Shown: one piece after another, positions 1 to 8,557 of the stretch
Numbering within the stretch: the first letter of the stretch is position 1
How the letters are laid out: every line of letters starts with the position of its first letter
Source: Bombyx mori
Taxonomy: Eukaryota; Arthropoda; Insecta; Lepidoptera; Bombycidae
Assembly (NCBI RefSeq): GCF_030269925.1
Contig: NC_085117.1
Coordinates: 12,338,731-12,402,730, forward strand
DNA: 64,000 bases
Reading direction: 5' to 3'
The notes under the pieces: model-generated
Told to the model about the DNA's origin: nothing
The model's input: the letters and a program-made list of their open reading frames with translations, nothing else
Databases searched by the model: none
Translations under genes and position numbers: made by a program

Positions 1-119
1 ACTCATATCTCAAGATGGGTGTCGGCGTTTACGTTGTAGATGTCTATGGGCTCCGGTAACCACTTAACACCAGGTGGGCTGTGAGCTTGTCCACCCATCT
101 ATGCAATAAAGAAAAAGAA
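1..119 (+). repeat. Bm1-type SINE, 3' end
   Basis: The stretch reads like the 3' part of the better preserved Bm1 copy at 7191-7617: the segment with CACCAGGTGGGCTGTGAG, the line of bases reading CCACCCAT, and an AATAAAGAAAAAG tail. The 5' part lies left of the window or is missing. Confidence 0.8.
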
Positions 120-445
120 ATAAATAGTAATATAAAACATTATGAATGGAAAATAAAGAACTAAAATCTAAACTACAGCAAACTAACTTAATTTACTTCT
201 AACTTTATATGCTGAGTAAAATGAAAATAATGCAAAAAGTAGATTTTGTTTAGGTTGGTGGAAATATGATGAGCGTAGCAACTCTGAATTAGAAAATGCC
301 TTCAATAATGGAGAATCAGAGTGTACTTTACTACTGGCTGGGACTTTGTACATTGTTGACTTCCAAGCAATGACTCAATTCCGTAGAAGTGATCATACTC
401 GCAGGCGGCGGGTGCAAAGGGATACCCCACGGTTACCTGCCAAAG
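120..445. other. AT-rich stretch, nothing recognised
   Basis: No coding exon, RNA gene or clear repeat is visible. The last 60 bases are a little more GC-rich (around GGCGGCGGGTGCAAAGG) and could be a remnant of a repeat. Confidence 0.4.
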
Positions 446-463
446 GTAATTTTTTTTGTACAT

Positions 464-714
464 ATCGAGGGGTGATGGGCTATTTGGTTTAAGCGAAATC
501 TCGCTTAATACGCGACATTTATCTTTGTAATTAAAGGTGCGTTTTATTTGGTCTTAGCATCAACAATTCTGTATTGTTAATTGAACTTTAAGTTTATTCC
601 ATTAAAATAGATAAAGAAGCGTGTTTGTTTTGATATTTTTTCCAATTTTTAAACGTAAAATGGCTCTTCTGTTAACCCGCAAAATGTCGCTTAAACAAAA
701 TAGCCTTTTATACG
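464..714 (+). mobile_element. MITE-like repeat, copy 1
   Basis: The block starts near GGGGTGATGGGCTATTTGG and ends with the inverted form of the same words (CTTAAACAAAATAGCC). A second copy with the same internal order of sequence lies at 29390-29640. The internal parts share CGCTTAATAC, ATCTTTTTAATTAAAGG-like and AAGTTTATTCCATT words. It has no coding capacity. The inverted tips suggest a non-autonomous DNA transposon; the exact ends and target duplication are unclear. Confidence 0.6.
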
Positions 715-739
715 TATTATGTTTAAGCTAAAATATGAT

Positions 740-1178
740 ATACTAGCGGCCCGCTCCGGCTCCGCTCGGGTCTTTAACAAAAATTTCAACGACGTTGTTT
801 TATTTTTTAAAATAAAAGAACACTTATTGCGGCATAACTATAATAGTTAGACATATGCTGACGCGACACTTTTTGTAAATAATAATGTGTTCTAGAAAGT
901 CGTAGTACATTATTTTATTCTATCATCAGTAGTTTTTCGCAGGGCACGCGATTTAAAGAATATTTTCGGTATTTTTTTTACACCTTGGGTTATATTGTTG
1001 GAGTTTTAGTAAGGATTCCTAATATTTTCAAAAAAGATTATAGCCTATGTTACTCGGGAATAGTGTAGATTCCAAACAGTGAAATAATTTTTCAAATCGG
1101 TTCAGTAGTTTCGGAGCCTATTCAATACAAACAAACAAACAAATCTTTCCTCTTTATAATATTAGTATAGATAGTATA
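740..1178 (+). repeat. Interspersed repeat of the 'ACTAGCGGCCCGC' family
   Basis: The start (ACTAGCGGCCCGCTCCGG) and the end (TTCAAATCGGTTCAGTAG followed by CAAACAAACAAACAAAT and TAGTATAGATA) match the general layout of the blocks at 27026-27290, 61722-62077 and 63212 onward. The class is uncertain; in Lepidoptera such repeats have been treated as helitron-like or SINE-like. Confidence 0.55.
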
Positions 1179-1179
1179 G

Positions 1180-1590
1180 ATAAAAATATACAGCAGGTTA
1201 GTAGAGGACGTCTGAATCTGGGTAACAATACTTAATTTAGCCTAGGGTAATTTTTACTTACAGCTGACATGGCCTATGTGGACTCCTCCCTTGGTAAAAC
1301 ATGGACCCGCGCAATTTTCTTTTCGATAGCATTTTTACCATTCTAACTCCAACTAAAAAATTATAATCTATAAGTCATAGAACGAAAAAAAAAAGAGACT
1401 TATCGGCGGGTATTCCAGATTAAATCTGGATTTCAGAAATGTTAGTTATGTAGACTTTAGTTACCTTTACGCCGTATTTTACCTTATGACACTGCAGCCT
1501 GCTCTGCTTTTCTTGACGAGGCTACAGATATCATATTATAAGCTGAGTATGTTCCAAAAACTTCTATTTATATATTTGTATAATGTGTGC
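1180..1590. other. AT-rich stretch, nothing recognised
   Basis: No exon-like or repeat-like signal could be supported here. Confidence 0.4.
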
Positions 1591-1835
1591 AATACCGAAA
1601 CACCCAGACGAACTGGTTTGACTGAAATAGCCAAAGTGATTGTTCAGAGAAAGTGGAAGTGGGCCAGCCACATATGCCGTCACACTAATAATCGGTAGAG
1701 CATAAAAGTACTAGAGACAACCAGTGAGGTGGACCGACAACCTCGCCAAAATAGCTGGTAAGGACTGGTTGCGAAAAGCAATAGACCAAAACCAATGGAG
1801 TGAATATGAAGAGACTTACACTCAGCATTGAGTGA
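1590..1835 (+). mobile_element. LINE 3' end, RTE-like reverse transcriptase C-terminus
   Basis: Broken frames encode the tail that is common to many lepidopteran RTE-like LINEs: a segment like KWKWASHICR, then WTDNLAKIAGKDWLRKA, then a stop after EETYTQH near 1830. The copy is heavily 5'-truncated and frame-shifted, so it is dead. Only the pattern was used; the exact family was not determined. Confidence 0.65.
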
Positions 1836-2035
1836 GTACACATGTTGAAGAAGAAGGCAGAAGTGTTTTCGTGGTGCTATCACAGCAAATTCAGGCGCTC
1901 TTTATTACCTCACGTCATTATAATATCGTAAGAATATTTAGCAATTATTGGCGCGAAAATGAGAAAAGCGAAAATTTCAATTGTATTATGTACATTTAAA
2001 TATTATAATTTCTTTATTTTATTTTATTATTTTAG

Positions 2036-2729
2036 GAATAGCCGGTATAAGAACAAATATTAATCAAGTGCCAATTGAAATAAAAGATGAAACTGAAGAT
2101 AATGTCAACGAAAATCATGATAATGCAGAAACTGAAATTATAATAACAGATAATGTGCAAAATAGTAATGGATCTGAACACATTTTGAATCAAAACGTGT
2201 CATCAGTTCAATCTGAGGATATTGATGATGTCGTTTCACGAATCAGGTAATTAATTATTTATAAAAGAATCTGGATGATGGATCTGACAATAGGTATATG
2301 TTTTGGGTGACGGCAGCTTTCCGTTGCCCGGTCGCCTGAATTGGATATGTAATTGGTGGCGGCTACGATAACAGGGTTATTGTGAAGCGCCGCTTTTTCA
2401 AAGTAGTGGCGCTTACAACAACGCTGAAATGTCGGGAACTCGTGAAATCGAACCCGGTAAATAATAGTGTTTATAATTTAGAGAAAATTTACACAAAGAC
2501 TGCTTGTAACTTGAAACATAGATTGATCCGTGAAAAACCTGATAAATCTGCTTTAATAAATAAATATTTGTGTGTCCGTTCATTTATGGACCAGAGCACG
2601 AGCAACTCTTATCTGAATAACAATATGGGTAAAACCGTGCGTCACAACTAGTACAATAATCTTTGTTCTTGTTTCAGTACTTTAGATCTCAATAATGCTG
2701 ATTCAAACGGTCTAATTGATGAAAGTTGA
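2036..2729 (+). CDS. 3' end of an acidic protein gene (last two coding exons), not recognised
   Basis: Two exons are joined by good splice signals. The first, 2036-2246, follows a TTTTATTATTTTAG acceptor and ends CAG|GTAATT. The second, 2678-2729, follows TTGTTTCAG and ends with a TGA stop at 2727-2729. The phases agree (AG|T gives Ser). The encoded tail of about 87 residues is rich in Asp, Glu, Asn and Ser, with runs such as EIKDETEDNVNENHDN, and ends LNNADSNGLIDES. No domain is visible. The rest of the gene must lie left of the window. The intron holds an old jockey LINE piece. An alternative is that these are terminal exons of an isoform; expression data would settle it. Confidence 0.5.
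2290..2480 (-). mobile_element. Old jockey-type LINE fragment in an intron
   Basis: The words TTGGTGGCGGCTACGATAACAGGG and GAAGCGCCGCTTTTTCAAAGTAG (shortened here to their order) parallel the LINE at 52490-52560, which encodes the reverse transcriptase C-terminal part. It is diverged and non-coding. Confidence 0.5.
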
Positions 2730-3680
2730 ATGAAGATTTCTAAATTACATCTTAAGTAATTGGAAGTGTTAAATGTGGCTAAATATTTATTTTCCTTTAC
2801 GTAATTAAAGTTATTTAAAATATTATTTTGTTCTTTTATTAATATATTTGTACCCTCAAAAAACATTGAAAGGGAGGGTAGAACAGGAAAGATTTGTTGA
2901 AACACCACAAACAGCAAACAACAATAAATAGTATGCCTAAAACTATTCGTGTGCAACAAATGTCGATAATACTCTTAAGTTTTAGTACTGCGAGTACATA
3001 CAATGAACAGTTCATGCTGCCTACTGGTCATCCAGCCTCTGACAATTATGCTCCCTCACCGTTTTACCATAGATATTACAATTTTGGCTGTTATGCTGTT
3101 TTAACACACATTGACGCTTCCTAAGTAACGTTTAAAAAAACGAATAAAAACGGGGCGAGTAAGAATACTCGCATCCTGAGGTTTTTTTTTTTTTCTTCTA
3201 AGTGCCTGTCCGAGTAGTTGCTTGCAAATGCATTTTTTATAAAACTACGTGGGAATGTTTAAAAGTCGTAGTCTAAGGAAAAGACGCGGTTCGAATCACA
3301 TAAGCAGGTACTATTTTTCTATAAAGTACATAATCAACACATTTTCATGAATGACTTCCATAATGAAAGAAACATAAAAATAATAAAACTGCAAAATTTA
3401 TTACTTTGATCAATTAATATTGTTAAGGCGAATTAATATTGTAAGATCACGCTGGTAGCTACCGCCATACTACCTATTTCTATCACGAAGTAGTGATACG
3501 TCCAGATTAGATCAGGTATAGGATAGCCGTAGTAAAAGGCAACTACAATTGACACACCATGTGGTGGTCCTGCCATATTGGGCACCAGTAACCATCTAAT
3601 TAATATAGGTGAAGCTGTTGACTTAAATACAAAGCATCAGACTGTACCACCTTGTGTATTTTTTTTTTTGAAAGGTCACT
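2730..3680. other. 3' flank and AT-rich spacer with old SINE traces
   Basis: After the stop of the acidic gene the DNA is AT-rich. Between about 3225 and 3590 there are weak likenesses to Bm1: a GGTTCGAATCA B-box-like word, and TACCGCCATACTACCTATTTC followed by a CACGAAGTAGTGAT word in the order found in Bm1. No gene is seen. Confidence 0.4.
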
Positions 3681-3684
3681 TGTT

Positions 3685-4646
3685 GCCCGTAGGCCTTTCC
3701 AGTTTCACCAGGACATGTGGGCGAGCAAAGGCTCAGCCAGTAGGGTTGGGATTTGTTAACAACTGCCCGAGCGCCTCCGAAGGAGACCTAACAACTCAAG
3801 AGAAATTGCTTCGCGAATGAATCTACTACCGGATCAAAATCGCGACCCACTGAGAAGATCCGGCGAGAAACTCAGCGGGCTGATGCATGGGTTAGGTTGC
3901 CGAGGTCCCTAAGCCTGCTCCTAGTGTTAGAGCTGAAGGCGTCTAATGCAAAGGTTATTGGATCTGATGGATCCGTAAGGACGTGTCTAGGGCGTCGACG
4001 GTGACTGGCTCCTGCATGATCAGGATTCGGGGAGTAGTCAGCGGCGGCAACGATGAGGCGATTATCATGACGCATAGATTTATTGAAGTACCGTTCCGAC
4101 GCTGACTTCATGTATTTCTGGACTGATTCGAGGCCCAGGTCGTCGTGTAGGTCAATGTTTCTCACGAACCACAGAGCCCCAACAGCTAACCTGCAAAAGC
4201 GGGATTGTAGGGATTGGAGGGTGTCTACGTGTGCGGGCCGCGTGAGCGAACACCACACTCGCATAAGTCAGGACGGGCCTTATGCAAGTTTTGTAAAGTG
4301 TCACCTCGTTTCGATGAGACATTTTACTCCGCTTACAGATTATGGGATAGAATCTGCCGAGATTAAATGCGGCACGGTCGCGGACTGTTTTTATATGCGG
4401 GCGGAATGTCATGGATGCATCCAGGGTGACACCCAGGTACTTGACCTTCCTGACCCAGGATATAGGTTGGCCGAAGAAGGTGATCAGGGGGGGGGGGTGA
4501 TATATTATCCTCCTAATGTGGGAGGAAATAAGCGGTGAGTTTCTTTGAAATAACACTGCTGTGCTTTTCACTGGGTTGATGTCTATGCGCCATTTTCTGA
4601 ACCACTGTCCGAGGGTTAGCGCTGCGCTCTGGAGTTTACTCGCCAT
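3685..4646 (-). mobile_element. Jockey-clade LINE fragment with 3' UTR
   Basis: On the minus strand a reading frame (4646-4152) carries the C-terminal part of a jockey-type reverse transcriptase: WFRKWRIDINPVKSTA, then VKYLGVTLDASMTF, then YKTCIRPVLTYASVVF. A shifted frame (4264-3872) continues with LQSLQSRFCRLAVGALWFVRN, cut here for length, and ERYF. Below 3880 comes the 3' UTR that recurs as solo ends elsewhere in the window (ACTGAGAAGATCCGG words). The element is 5'-truncated and has at least one frameshift, so it is not active. It resembles Bombyx BMC1/L1Bm-type elements. Confidence 0.8.
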
Positions 4647-4689
4647 TAGGGACTTTTTTCTACTTGAGTAGTAAACTGTTGTGTCGTCA

Positions 4690-5242
4690 GAAAAAAAAGG
4701 CTAGCTGGGTCGACGGCGACTCGGGAATATAAATAAACTAAATAGGAGCGGGGAAATAAACTACCTTGTGTAAGTGATGGCTTATACACTAGATTCCACA
4801 CTGACATTGCAATGTGTTAATGAAATGGGTTGATACAATATAGTAATTTTAATGTTGAGAAAAAGTTTAAAGTTAGCAAAAATTGGGGTTTGAAAAAGCT
4901 AGTTGAACCTAATGGGGATGGGATATAATACACTGAGGTACAATTGTAAAACCAGTGTAATATTTCAGTCCTCTTTATAGTGTACCTAGTCTGGTAACAA
5001 AGAACTGATATAACTGACTTGCTTAATAAATCCAAAAATTTCAAGTGAGAAAAGTTATTGGAAGTAGTTGTAATTCATTATTATCTATGAAATGGGTCAG
5101 CTTTCTACAGAAAAAATATGACTTAATAAGTCCACAAATGAAAGTAAAATCAACAGCTTCTGCATTTTTGATTTTATTATCTATAGAAACTAAATTACAT
5201 TGTACATACATAATATATTAATTAATCCATAAGCACTCTTAA
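4690..5242. other. 3' flank of bL36m, AT-rich
   Basis: Lies downstream of the minus-strand bL36m gene. AT-rich, no exon or repeat recognised; probably contains its 3' UTR. Confidence 0.4.
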
Positions 5243-5563
5243 TTACCAGGGTCTAACTGGACTCTGGCTCGCTTGTGTCAAAATCCATGTGTTATGTGGC
5301 TTTGGTTTCATTGACATTTGTTTGTGTCTTGGAAACTTTGAACACATAATATAAACTCTCTCATCTCGAAACACAAAATAACACGACCTGCAACGTCTCC
5401 GTACGCGACCTTTAATTTTTATACCCGAAATTTGCGTGACTAATGGGATCACAGGTTTTACGAAATTTGTAACAGAAGGCTGAGAAATCCTATTTAATAT
5501 TGGTAGTACATTCCCTCCTATTAAGCTATTAGCCACTTTAACTAACGAAAATAGCTTCTGCAT
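5243..5563 (-). CDS. mRpL36: Mitochondrial ribosomal protein bL36m
   Basis: A 106-residue protein. Residues 47-83 match the small zinc-binding ribosomal protein bL36: a KGRVRRRCRSCYFV segment with Cys58 and Cys61, then Cys74 and His80 in CSKFPRHKQ, the CCCH zinc ligand set of the family. The first 45 residues are basic, poor in acidic residues and hydrophobic, as expected of a mitochondrial targeting peptide. Bacterial bL36 is only about 38 residues; the added N-terminus and a short C-terminal tail of about 24 residues are usual for animal mitochondrial forms. The role known for the family is in the large subunit of the mitochondrial ribosome. An acceptor-like TATTTTCAG lies just upstream of the ATG on this strand, so a 5' UTR intron is likely. 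The coding part is a single exon. Confidence 0.9.
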   Translation of the reverse strand: MQKLFSLVKVANSLIGGNVLPILNRISQPSVTNFVKPVIPLVTQISGIKIKGRVRRRCRSCYFVFRDERVYIMCSKFPRHKQMSMKPKPHNTWILTQASQSPVRPW

Positions 5564-5568
5564 TTTAC

Positions 5569-6192
5569 CTGAAAATAGAATATATACGATTAAATGAATT
5601 TACTTGATATAAGCCTATTAATACGGAAAAAATAGGTTACAAAAAAGGCTCCATAACGTCTGTTCGGAAATTCCACTTTACCTGATGTAAAACTCTATTG
5701 CACTATAGACAGTATTGTTTATTCTAAATAACATTTAAAATGAAGGATTCGAAATTCGCTTTAATTGTACGCCCGCTATCCCGAATTTCCCTTCATTCAA
5801 TTTTCTTTTTGACACTTTTGACAATGTCCATTTTTGTTTTTTTTTACGTATTCGTCGGATAAGCAAAGGGAATACTGCCATACAAACAAATAACAAAACT
5901 CGAATCATATTCTTGGTTCTCGTCTATTGTCTGAAAAGTAAAGTGGAATAACATTAAAACAGCTCATAAATGCAGATGAAAAATCTCTTAGTTTAAATTG
6001 TTCAAAAGGTTGGAGCTTACTGAAAGTTTTATGACCTTTTTGGGAGAGTCCGCGAAGAACCGTATTCATAATTACTGATTGGTATTGTTTATTATTATTG
6101 CTATGCTCCTATTACTGTCATTTTTGTGGATTTCTTTGTTATTCTGTTATTCTATGCTTTGCATTAAAATAATCTTCGGGAGTCTGTACAAC
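5569..6192. other. Upstream region of bL36m, AT-rich
   Basis: Contains the likely 5' UTR intron and promoter of the minus-strand bL36m gene. No other gene or clear repeat was seen. Confidence 0.4.
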
Positions 6193-6200
6193 TTTACGGG

Positions 6201-6513
6201 CAGTGCCGGATTAACCATATAGCAAGAGTAGCAATTGCTACGGGCCCCAAGCTAACGGGGGCCCCGCATATTTAAACCCACTCATCTCTGCCCGAGCTTA
6301 ATTTTTTGAGTGACTTATTAAGAAAAAGTTGTTTGTATAAACGTGTAGAATTTCAATCAGCCTGATAATCAGCTCTTCAAAAAGTCTGACGTATGCAAGC
6401 ACTCTTACCCGACACAGTGTTTTTTTACCACTTTATACTTAAGAACCTATAGTAGATCAAGGGCTCTTTGAAATAATTTGCTACGGGCTCTGCGCTTGCT
6501 TAATCCAGCACTG
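6201..6513. mobile_element. hAT-type MITE with 8-bp target duplication
   Basis: A 313-bp block starts CAGTGCCGGATTAA and ends with the near-perfect inverse TTAATCCAGCACTG. It is flanked on both sides by TTTACGGG (6193-6200 and 6514-6521), an 8-bp target site duplication as made by hAT transposases. Inside are GCTACGGGCCCC and its partner GCTACGGGCTC, which extend the terminal inverted repeat. There is no coding capacity, so it would need a transposase supplied in trans. Confidence 0.85.
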
Positions 6514-6544
6514 TTTACGGGGTATTAATAGCTTTACAATAGAC

Positions 6545-6990
6545 ATGGAATTGAATGGACTTTATTTTATTTCATTTTTACTACTACTAATGGTACAAAA
6601 ACTTACGGCCCACCTGATGGTGTGCGGCCACTGTCTTTCGTTGATGTCAACAATGCCGACTGCCGACGAAACTTACTATGGAAGTTACGGTAGACATTCT
6701 GAAGTACAATCAAGATGGCATTTCTGGAGTGGTCCACTGAGTCTTCAATGACTTAAAAGCTAATATTAATGATTGGTCATTTATCAACCTTATATCTTAA
6801 GGAATTTCAATTACATACTGCTTTGCGGTAGAAAATAGGTATTTATGCGGGCTCACAATTCCCTACCTATGTTCCCATTAGACAAGCAAATAAAATAAAA
6901 ACTGTTGTATTTTCTCTTTTAATACGCAATGCTATTCTTTAATCGTGGAAATAATTCGTGAACACTTGTTAAGTAGTTTTTAGATAAAAT
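6545..6990 (-). repeat. Degraded retroelement pieces, mainly an old Bm1 SINE
   Basis: From about 6785 to 6985 the sequence reads as a diverged Bm1 on the minus strand: ACTGCTTTGCGGTAGAAAATAGG, then CGGGCTCACAA, then TCGTGGAAATAATTCGTGAACACTTG in Bm1 order (words abridged). The part at 6590-6665 (CGGCCCACCTGATGGT) resembles the LINE/SINE tail at 33965-34100. The short open frame at 6545 falls in this material and is not taken as a gene. Confidence 0.5.
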
Positions 6991-7190
6991 TGTATCTATC
7001 TGTGGGATTTCCCCACTGCAATCGCATCGCTGATTACCAGTACACCTAGCATCTTATTCTTTGTCCACAGGAGAGTCGTCTGTTAGGATCAATTGTCTTT
7101 TAAAAAAGTGCAAGCTTAATGTTGGTGATATTTCAACTATTCTCTTGCTGATGCTCTTTCACCTCTCCTTTTTTATTTTCATCTACAAAG

Positions 7191-7617
7191 TCGTCGTGGC
7201 CTAAAGGATAAGACGTCCAGTGCATACGTGTTGAGCGATGCACTGGTGTTCGAATCTCAGGCGGGTACCAATTTTTCTAATGAAATACGTACTCAACAAT
7301 TGTTCACGATTGACTTCCACGGTGAAGGAATAACATCGTGTAATAAAAATTAAACACGCAAAATTATAATTTGCGTAATTACTGGTGGTAGGACCTCTTG
7401 TGAGTCCGCACGGGTAGGTACCACCACCCTGCCTACTTCTGTCGTGAAACAGTAATGCGTTTCGGTTTGAAGGGTGGGGCAGCCGTTGTAACTATACTTG
7501 AGACCTTAGAACTTATATATGAAGGTGGGTGGCGCATTTACGCTGTAGATTTCAATGGGCTCCAGTAACCACTTAACACCAGGTGGGCTGTGAGCTCGTC
7601 CACCCACATAAGCAATA
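7191..7617 (+). mobile_element. Full-length Bm1-type SINE
   Basis: Begins with a tRNA-like head: TGGCCTAAAGGATAAGACG (A-box region) and GTTCGAATC (B box), the two internal RNA polymerase III promoter blocks. The body follows (GGTGGTAGGACCTC, GCACGGGTAGGTACCACC, AACACCAGGTGGGCTGTGAG) and it ends in an AATAAAAAAAA tail. This is the best full plus-strand copy in the window and serves as the reference for the fragments. Bm1 elements are copied by LINE enzymes in trans. Confidence 0.9.
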
Positions 7618-7619
7618 AA

Positions 7620-8557
7620 AAAAATCTTTTGTTTTTCTATTTTATCTATTTCTTAATAATAGGAATAGGAAAAAAATATTGTATCATTTCATTTAACTCC
7701 TTTCTCCAATTCGAAACAGTTTTCAAATGGAGATAACAAACACCATTAGTAAAATTTGCCTCGCCCAACAGTGTATGAGTTTTCCTTTGCTGTCAAACTA
7801 TCTTTGGTCTAACTTTAATAGCAGGAGGAGGAATAACTCTAAAAATGTACATCGGTGTCACCAATAAAGTTCCTTCATCTAGTCTTTTTAATGAAACTTC
7901 GTTATTTATTTAATATTTTTATTAATGTCTGAATACAGCCTTTACAGATTTTTTCTTATCTCCTTCTTCTGTGACTGTCATCTTTTATTCTTCCTTTTCT
8001 TTTGCCTTAATTACTTTTTTCCGGCTTCCTCCAAATAGGTCGAAGTCGTTCTACCTAGACGTGGTGGTGGACTTTGTAGTCGCCTCTGCTCTAACAAAGA
8101 TCCTGTTGATTGTGTAGTACCGATCTATATCTATAGATAGCAGTGAGAGAAGTCTCTAATATGGGACGCCGCGCCGCTGTGTATCTTGGCTGCATAGTAG
8201 TTGCATTGGTGCGGAGTGTTATTTTCAAATGAATGCATGTTGAATAAAACTCTCTCAACAAACACAAAATCAATCAAAAAAGTTCGTAATTTCATCTCGT
8301 TTTTGGAATAAAATTATTTTATTCAATTTAAACGAAAACTATCTGAATTGGCGATAATCTAATTAAGATTGTATGTCATACAAAGTCATACATTGTCAAA
8401 GTATTCTATGACTTTTTGAGAATCTTAATGATTTTTGTGGAATAATTATAATAAAATAACATTTATGTAGGTATTCCATACTCTTACTATCTGAACACCG
8501 ATAGTGTTATCTTTTTGTCATTTGAACTATTGACCTATTTACATCTAAAGAATAAAA
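7620..8557. other. Upstream region of RidA, nothing else recognised
   Basis: AT-rich DNA with a slightly GC-rich part at 8030-8230. Presumably holds the RidA promoter and 5' UTR; no clear promoter element was identified. Confidence 0.35.

Noticed and set aside
2382..2651. 89-codon open frame in the intron of the acidic gene
   Set aside because: Its first part is old LINE sequence and it shows no domain; chance frame.
4083..4538. 151-codon open frame on the plus strand
   Set aside because: It is antisense to the jockey reverse transcriptase frames on the minus strand and has no family likeness.
7191..7275. Possible tRNA gene
   Set aside because: The A- and B-box words belong to the tRNA-derived head of the Bm1 SINE; the sequence does not close into a tRNA cloverleaf and continues into the SINE body.
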